DNA of 64,000 bases from Vitis vinifera. Its lineage: Eukaryota > Streptophyta > Magnoliopsida > Vitales > Vitaceae. Both the position numbers and the translations under genes were made by a program. The notes beneath the pieces were generated by a model that saw nothing but the letters and a program-made list of their open reading frames with translations, was not told the origin of the DNA and searched no databases. Below, piece after piece: positions 57,555-64,000 of this stretch. Location: contig NC_081815.1 in NCBI RefSeq assembly GCF_030704535.1, positions 2,309,001-2,373,000 of the forward strand, in the 5' to 3' direction. The first letter of the stretch is position 1, and every line of letters begins with the position of its first letter.

Positions 57555-60500
57555 ATGAAGAGCAAGAAGCCACTGAAGCAACTGAAGCTCTCTGTTCCTG
57601 CTCAAGAAACCCCTATCACCAGTTTCTTGTGAGTTTCTACTTCTCTATTCAACTCGTCCCATCAATGTTTCGTCTTTATCTCTGCGTTTCAGTTCTAATT
57701 TCTTTGATTTCTTTATGGGTTCTGTTCTTTTATTTGTTTTCTGATTCATTATATCTAGTTCTCTATTGGGTTGTGGGGAAAATGTAGGATGAGAAAAGAA
57801 ATCAATTTTTTTATTTTTAGATTTTTTTTCCCCCATTTTTCCTTAATTGAATTGGTTGTAGCAATGCAATTAAAACCTTGAGTTTCTCGATCACATTTCT
57901 TCTGTTTTCTTTAGGGACCAAACTGAAGGAATCATAAATAGACATTTCTCTGATTTTCAGTTTTCAATTTTGAGTTTCCTAGCCCTGTTGATGGGATTGT
58001 TCTTTGAATTTGTTTTTTTTTTTTTTCATTTTATAGTTCTTGATCGGGTTTTGGATTCTATGAAGCTAAAATAGCCCCTTTGATTCTCAATAAATGTAGG
58101 AAAAGAAAAGAAACTGAATTTTTATTATGTCATAATTAGTACCCTTGAATTTCCAGGACTGCAAGTGGCACATTTCAGGATGGTGATCTGCTCTTAAACC
58201 AGAAGGGTTTGCGGCTTATCTCTGAGGAGAAAGAACCTCGTGTAAGTTACATTTTGTATAGAAATTTCCAAGTGTCTGTATCTCATGACAACTTTACTAT
58301 ATGAATATGTGATCTATTCCATGCCAATCCTGCTAAGAGCATACTTATTGAGATGAGAATCACCTACTGCATGATCTTTTCTTGGTGGTGAATTTGATCA
58401 AAGATGTTCTTTTTATTACACAATTTTTCTTGCATAATCTATCAAGATTTATCCACTGAATTTGAGGAATCAATGGTCAGACAGAAGACTATTGCCTGAA
58501 GTAATTGGTTCTCTGATTTTATCTGGAGCCTCATCGGTTTTACTTTTCTTGTATGTTTGAGCAGCCTTCAGAGGCTAAGGAGCTTGATGTACAATTTTCA
58601 TTGGAAGATCTTGAGACCATCAAAGTCATTGGAAAGGGAAGTGGAGGTGTTGTTCAACTTGTTCGCCACAAATGGGTTGGAACATTATTTGCCTTGAAGG
58701 TCAGTGTATCAGCAACAAAAAAATTCTCAATTACCTATTGATTTTTAAAAACTGGACTGTCTAATATCCTATTGACAAATTTCCCTGGTAGATTATTATT
58801 TCTATTTCATAGATTTTTATAGCCTTGTGTCATAAGGAGTGGTGAAAAAATTTATTTAAAAAATTTGTAAGCTAGTCAATCATCCATTTGTTGGTCCCAA
58901 ATATCACCATTTTACCTAAAGCTAATTTGTATCGAGAAAATGGGCAAAGTCTAGTTGAGGTGCAGCAGTCAGTCCACTAGGGTGATTAAGTGACATGAAT
59001 TTACAAGGGTTACACTGATGGGGTCCCTCCACCAGTTGCAGGCTTGTTAGCCTCATATCCTAATCACATGCCTTTTCTCTTTTCATCATAACAAAGAGAT
59101 GAAGTTTTTCATAGTTGTAAATGGTGTAGGAAGAGACTACCAAATCATCTTGCATGACTGTGTGATAGTTATTAGAAGGGATTTCAGAGAGAGTAGGATA
59201 GAGAAGGTGGGGAAATTGAACCTTTCTCAGATTTTTGGATGTTCTAGTTCTATCATAAATGATTCATTTGTCTGTGCTTCAATTTTATATACAGTGCAGA
59301 TTTTTTCACTTCTTGGCAATTGTTCATTGGAAATGTAACCAACAGATACTAAATGGAGCATTTATTTCCTTTTATTTTTTTCCTTGTGTTGGATGAATTG
59401 TATGGAAGCCAGAGCCTATGCCATATGTTGTAAGATACTATCACATGTAGGATGAATTATTCTCCACATCTGCTTTCATTTTTCATTGTTTTGGATAGTA
59501 AGATATTCTCAAATGACTAGGATATCGCTGCTTCAATTCCAGGTAGTTAGATTTATATACAACTGAGGTCAGTGGGTTATGCATAACAGGTCATCCAGAT
59601 GAATATACAAGAGAATTTCCGCAAACAAATTGTGCAGGAGCTGAAGATAAATCAAGCATCACAATGTTCACATATTGTTGTTTGCTACCATTCGTTCTAT
59701 CACAATGGAGTCATCTCTCTTGTCCTGGAATACATGGATCGTGGATCTTTGGTTGATGTGATCAGACAGGTCAAAACAATCCTTGAACCATATCTTGCTG
59801 TTCTTTGTAAGCAGGTCTGTGACCTTCCTTTCATTGATTTTGAATGTTAAGCTGGAATATTGAAGCCCATGCAACAGTGAAGAAATCTTTCTGGTTCAAA
59901 TACATCATCTCTCCATTTCCAGGTTTTACAAGGTCTTGTGTACTTGCACCATGAAAGACACGTAATTCATAGGGACATAAAACCATCCAACCTGCTGGTA
60001 AACCACAAAGGGGAAGTAAAGATTACAGATTTTGGTGTGAGTGCTATGCTAGGTAGCTCTATGGGTCAGAGGGACACGTTTGTTGGGACTTACAATTACA
60101 TGTCGGTATGTGGTTAGATTAAATTATGTTTATGGCAATTTTTGGCTCTAGTTTTTGCTCCAATTTTGAATGCTTCAAATTCTTATAGTCTCATGCATGC
60201 TATACATTGCAGAATTTGAAGTATGACAATAAATTTCTCGTTTCTTATTCAGCCTGAGAGAATTAAAGGAAGCACTTATGACTACAGCAGTGATATTTGG
60301 AGTCTGGGCATGGTAGCACTTGAATGTGCTATTGGACATTTTCCTTATATGCAATCTGAAGACCAGCAAAGCGGGCCAAGCTTTTATGAGCTCTTAGAGG
60401 CAATTGTGGAAAGCCCACCACCATCTGCTCCCCCAGATCAATTCTCTCCAGAATTTTGTTCTTTTATATCTGCCTGGTATGGCTATGACATCTTCATCAC

Positions 60501-61094
60501 AATATAATTATTCTAGTTAATTTTCCTTGCAATTGTCTTTTTGTCTTCTACTCATGGTATTTAGCTATTTTAGGTGTTCTTTTTCATCTTTTAGTATAGC
60601 ACACAGAATGTCATTCAAGGGACTATTATGAATATGAACTTGTAAAGACAGAAAAATGGCCTTGTAGCTCATAATACATATAGTTGTTATGGCTGTAGAG
60701 TAGCTTCATTTTATTTGTAAAAGATGCTCTTCCATGGTACAAACAGTTGGTTTAATGCAAGTCTAAGCAGTCCATTTTTCTTATTTGACAATTTTTTGTA
60801 GAACTTGGTATACATTCACAGATCATGTTGTAATTGACCGCTTTGTTATTTGCATTTGCAGCATACAGAAGAACCCTCAAGACCGATTGTCATCATTAGA
60901 CCTCGTGGTTTGTATATCTGCTGTTTGTGTAACTTCATATCAAAGACCATTTTATGTTTCATATACCAGAGACTTGACTGCTAATTCTATTGTGCTTTCA
61001 GAGTCACCCTTTCATCAAAAAGTTTGAAGACAAGGACATTGATCTCGAAATTCTGGTAGGCAGCTTGGAACCTCCTGTAAATTTCCCAAGATAG
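57555..61094 (+). CDS. MKK6: MAP kinase kinase MKK6 (ANQ/NQK1 type)
   Basis: A dual-specificity kinase that relays ANP-type MAPKKK signals to MPK4/MPK11/MPK13. In Arabidopsis and tobacco it drives cell-plate expansion in cytokinesis. Eight exons (57555-57628, 58157-58241, 58565-58699, 59590-59814, 59923-60105, 60253-60476, 60862-60907, 61002-61094) join in phase to 354 residues, against 356 in Arabidopsis. An N-terminal MAPK docking motif ([12 protein letters not shown]) is followed by the glycine loop GKGSGGVV (76-83), catalytic Lys98, HRD at 189-191, DFG at 209-211, and an activation loop with S219-x5-T225, the plant S/T-x5-S/T form. The tail [22 protein letters not shown] is a hallmark of the clade. 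All catalytic residues are intact. The exon 3 acceptor is a NAGNAG that may add one Gln. Confidence 0.96.
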
Positions 61095-63614
61095 TTTGTC
61101 TTGTAATAGTATTCCCAGTGTACCTTTTCCTTCAAAACACGCACTGTTTGTCATCTTGATCAGGTGTTATATGAATTACATCATAGAAGTCAAGCTAACA
61201 AGTTATATAATTCTTTATCACATATTAAAGTTAAATATAACAATTATGTGACAAATTACATAGATTATACACTTCTAATTTCTGCATTTTCTCACTATCT
61301 GACAATGTACTGGAATGGCAATGGCGAGTTCATGGTGAAACTGAAATGAATAATTGGTATGCCCATGAGTTATTACAGTTTCCACTCGCAAGCCACTTGG
61401 TATAAAGGGATCTGTTCATGTTAGGATATGGATAAGTGTGAGCAGGTGCCACATACTGGTGAGGGTCACCTGCCATGAGTGCCAGGTTTTTTGAATTTTG
61501 GGTCAAATTGGGCCTTTCCTCCAACAAAATATAAGTTTTAGCTTAGTTTTTAAATTATTGTTCAAACTAACTTTTTTTTTTTTTTTTTTAATATTTAGAA
61601 ACCTGTGGTTTTAAAATGTGGTTTCAAAAGCGTACTGATTCAGTTCCAAAATGCGGCTTTTAAATTTGTACGAAAATCACATCTTAAAAAGATGGTACCA
61701 AACAAATTTAAATAAATTAAAAAAAAAAAGAAAAAAAGAAGTCATTGTGATCTTAAACTAGGGCTTTTTCTCCTTTCTTCATCAAACAGGGATGATGTAC
61801 TTTTAGATATGTATGCCCTACTCCAGTCTCACACTTGGAAATAGAATCATTCTGAGGGGTCACTGCAGCAACAGAGGCAAAGTTCTCATTGTTGTTCAAG
61901 TATTTCACAGTATCCATTACCTTAGATATGACATAAATTAGCAATAGCCTCTGAGCCTGATTTCATACTTTTCCTTTGACACTACTACTAATTACTTTCC
62001 TTGTTTTTATTGCTGAAACCAAAAGTTAAACACTACATAACAAAAATATTTATGCACAAAAATATATATATATTTATCCATGAATGGTCACAACTTCTGC
62101 TACAAGCAACAGCCACCTAAAACACCCTCTTGATGTATGGTGAAGCCATCCATTTAATATACAATATCTTACAAAACTGAATAATCTTTTTTAAAAAAAA
62201 AACATGGGCAAAATGTCAAAGTTTATTAAATAATGGGTCAGATATGAAATCTGTATACGTGGATAAGAAAGATTTATGAAAGGTAAGGCATGGTGCCCAC
62301 CTGCAAAGGCTGTGGTGGAGGCAGCTCCATTGCCCATCAAGTAGCAATCTATGATGACTAGTACCCTAGTCAGCAACCTCTGGCTACCATTCATTCATTA
62401 GCTTCTAACTCTATTCTTTGTTAGGTTTTGGTCACACATGGTAAAGGGGTAGGTAGAGAGTGACACCCCATCCAATGGGTCTTTGCCTCACATGACTCTC
62501 TTGGATTAAAATCATTGAGTTTGGGAGGACCTGATTTAGACTGAAGGATGAAATTATCCCTTATTATAGACCTAATGACAGGTGGAACTGAAACTAGCAA
62601 AGTCAAGTCTATAGATAATGGAATATTAGATTTGACAATGTTTGTTATAAGGGTGAATTATGGGTTTTCCAAGTAGGGCCCTGGGTCAGGTGCTCAATGA
62701 AATTAAGAGGATAACTTCAATGGAGTCTACAGTCTAGAAAGAGGCTAGACAATTAGAAGGATGGCTGCAGTCCTTCAAACAAAATAATTGTTGATCTTTA
62801 CCCTATGAAGCTTGCCATATGGGTAATGTTCCTGAGTCATGAAGCAACCCAAATAACCACAAAAAGGCCAAAAAAAAAAAAAAATTGATAAAAAATTTGA
62901 CAAAAGTTGTGGTTTTAATATAAACCTAATGAAATGGAGACAAAATGTCCCTTGGACAATTTACTAATGCAGACAAAAACTAGGGTTGGTGGAAACCTTG
63001 CAAATCCACCCAGAACTGTCCTCTAGGTTTATGGGAAGCTTCTGATTAATCTAGAGATTCCTCTTGGCACAACTTCTGCCATGGGATGCCTTGAAATATG
63101 AAAAAATAGGCATTCGTGTCATAACTTTATGGGGGCAAAGATGCTAAGATGGTGACCCCAGTTTCAGCCATAATAAAAAGTTGATGACTCGGATATGGGT
63201 GTCTTCAAATTTAGACCTTATCCTCTTTCCTAGTAGAAAGGGAAGGCTAAGAAATTCAAACCATAAGATATGATGATGACAAATCAAAGGATAAAGCCAA
63301 ACAAAATGCCACTATTTAAAAACCATTGAACTAGTCATTACTACCCAATGCTTCATTTATTGCCCTATTCACCACCAAGTATTCCCAGTATTATATACCC
63401 TTTTCTTTTTAAAATTATTTTCATGTAATCAACCTTGTTGATCGTATATATATATATATATATGCTCCCTCAAATTACGCCTGTGAGAATTCATGAGGGT
63501 CCTTGTCCTTAGACTAAGACCACAACCACCATCATCTTCATCATCATCATCCTGAGTCCTGTGTCTTTATTCTTCTCTTCTTGTTCTTCTTCTGGCCCAA
63601 GATCTGAAATCACA
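61095..63614. other. Intergenic region between MKK6 and the OXS3-like gene
   Basis: No gene supported. The stretch 61560-61740 has T-rich and A-rich ends with ggtttcaaaag and gatggtaccaaaca between them, which may be a short decayed MITE. An AT microsatellite at 63445-63463 sits about 150 bases before the OXS3-like start and could double as its TATA region. Confidence 0.45.
63445..63463 (+). promoter_or_regulatory. AT run, possible TATA region of the OXS3-like gene
   Basis: A tatata run ends about 150 bases upstream of the ATG at 63615. The leader would contain a CAT/CATCAT-rich stretch at 63525-63551. This is a motif-level call. Confidence 0.35.
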
Positions 63615-64000
63615 ATGGGGGAAACAGCAAAGCAAAGTTTTGATGATCTGGGCTTCAAGGGAATTGATGCTAATGGCAATCACCAACACAATCAATGGTT
63701 GATCATGGGAGGTGCAGATGACAATAGTGACACCTTATCCATGGAGTCTTCTTCCTTTGAAGATTCAGAAAACTCTCTCGAATCATCATCTTCCTTGGAC
63801 TTGACAGAAGATGCGTCTTCCTCAACATCACCCCTCTCAAATGGACCTCTATATGAACTATCAGAGCTCATGGCCCAGCTCCCCATCAAGTGAGTAAATC
63901 AAACCAACCACCCACTTACCATATTTTTCTTTCTCTATGGTGTTTTTCTATGCCAAGTTTCCTAAAAATTGTGCCTCATACTTATTCAGGAGAGGGCTGT
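63615..64000 (+). CDS. OXS3: OXS3-like protein, 5' part only (runs off the window)
   Basis: OXIDATIVE STRESS 3 and its relatives are small nuclear plant proteins tied to stress tolerance and chromatin, with no known enzyme activity. Exon 1 is 63615-63889 and exon 2 starts at 63990; the window ends inside it. The encoded part is MGETAKQSFDDLGFKGI, then a Ser/Asp/Glu-rich low-complexity tract (about 43-77), then the family block PLYELSELMAQLPIK. Exon 2 continues RGL, giving LPIKRGL as in OXS3. The ATG at 63615 is chosen because it opens the conserved MGE start; an upstream GTG in frame is ignored. The rest of the gene, with the usual SKFYxGKSQSFTSL motif, should lie just beyond the edge. Confidence 0.85.

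Noticed and set aside
1-64000. Known conserved microRNA precursors
   Set aside because: I looked by eye for well-known mature sequences (miR156, 159, 160, 164-172, 390-399, 408, 482) on both strands and found none. Unknown hairpins cannot be excluded without folding.

Overview
This window is plant nuclear DNA. Protein genes are broken by GT-AG introns, intergenic DNA is AT-rich and full of small transposon remnants, and every recognisable product is a eudicot protein. A woody dicot such as grapevine (Vitis) fits the repeat types and gene structures, but species is an inference. There are no operons, CRISPR arrays or bacterial features.

I support ten protein genes. From left to right they are: a NAC transcription factor of the NAC075 clade (+, 3331-6934); a PTPMT2-type phosphatidylglycerophosphate phosphatase (-, 11828-15086); an intronless secreted LRR protein related to the LRX family but lacking the extensin tail (+, 21127-22377); a secreted HAD acid phosphatase of the VSP type (-, 23165-25285); a DUF1005 protein (-, 29210-31546); two tandem profilins of different classes (+, 40866-43793 and 45819-47847); a GPI-anchored GH17 plus X8 beta-1,3-glucanase (-, 51296-54855); the MAPKK MKK6 (+, 57555-61094); and the first exon and the start of the second exon of an OXS3-like gene running off the right edge (+, 63615 onward). 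Exon joins were worked out by hand. In each complete gene the reading phases close and the lengths match the families.

Between the genes lie a 1.47 kb Harbinger/Tourist-like non-autonomous element with a TAA target duplication, a 324 bp MITE with at least one older relative, several copies of a dispersed repeat with recurring 'deposited' motifs, a MULE-like scrap, a fossil Copia fragment, a probable Copia-type solo LTR, several short tandem duplications and microsatellites.

The genes do not form one pathway. Their order is the main story. From memory of Arabidopsis, the same families lie in two separate blocks there (about At4g29230-At4g29360 and At5g56550-At5g56610). The window therefore looks like the less-rearranged ancestral block that was later doubled and thinned out in the crucifer lineage. 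I found no clear sign of a wholly new biological system. The best leads are an overlapping upstream ORF on one profilin, an isolated exon-like piece at 44275-44361, NAGNAG splice acceptors in two regulatory genes, and a possible organelle-derived insert in an acid phosphatase intron.
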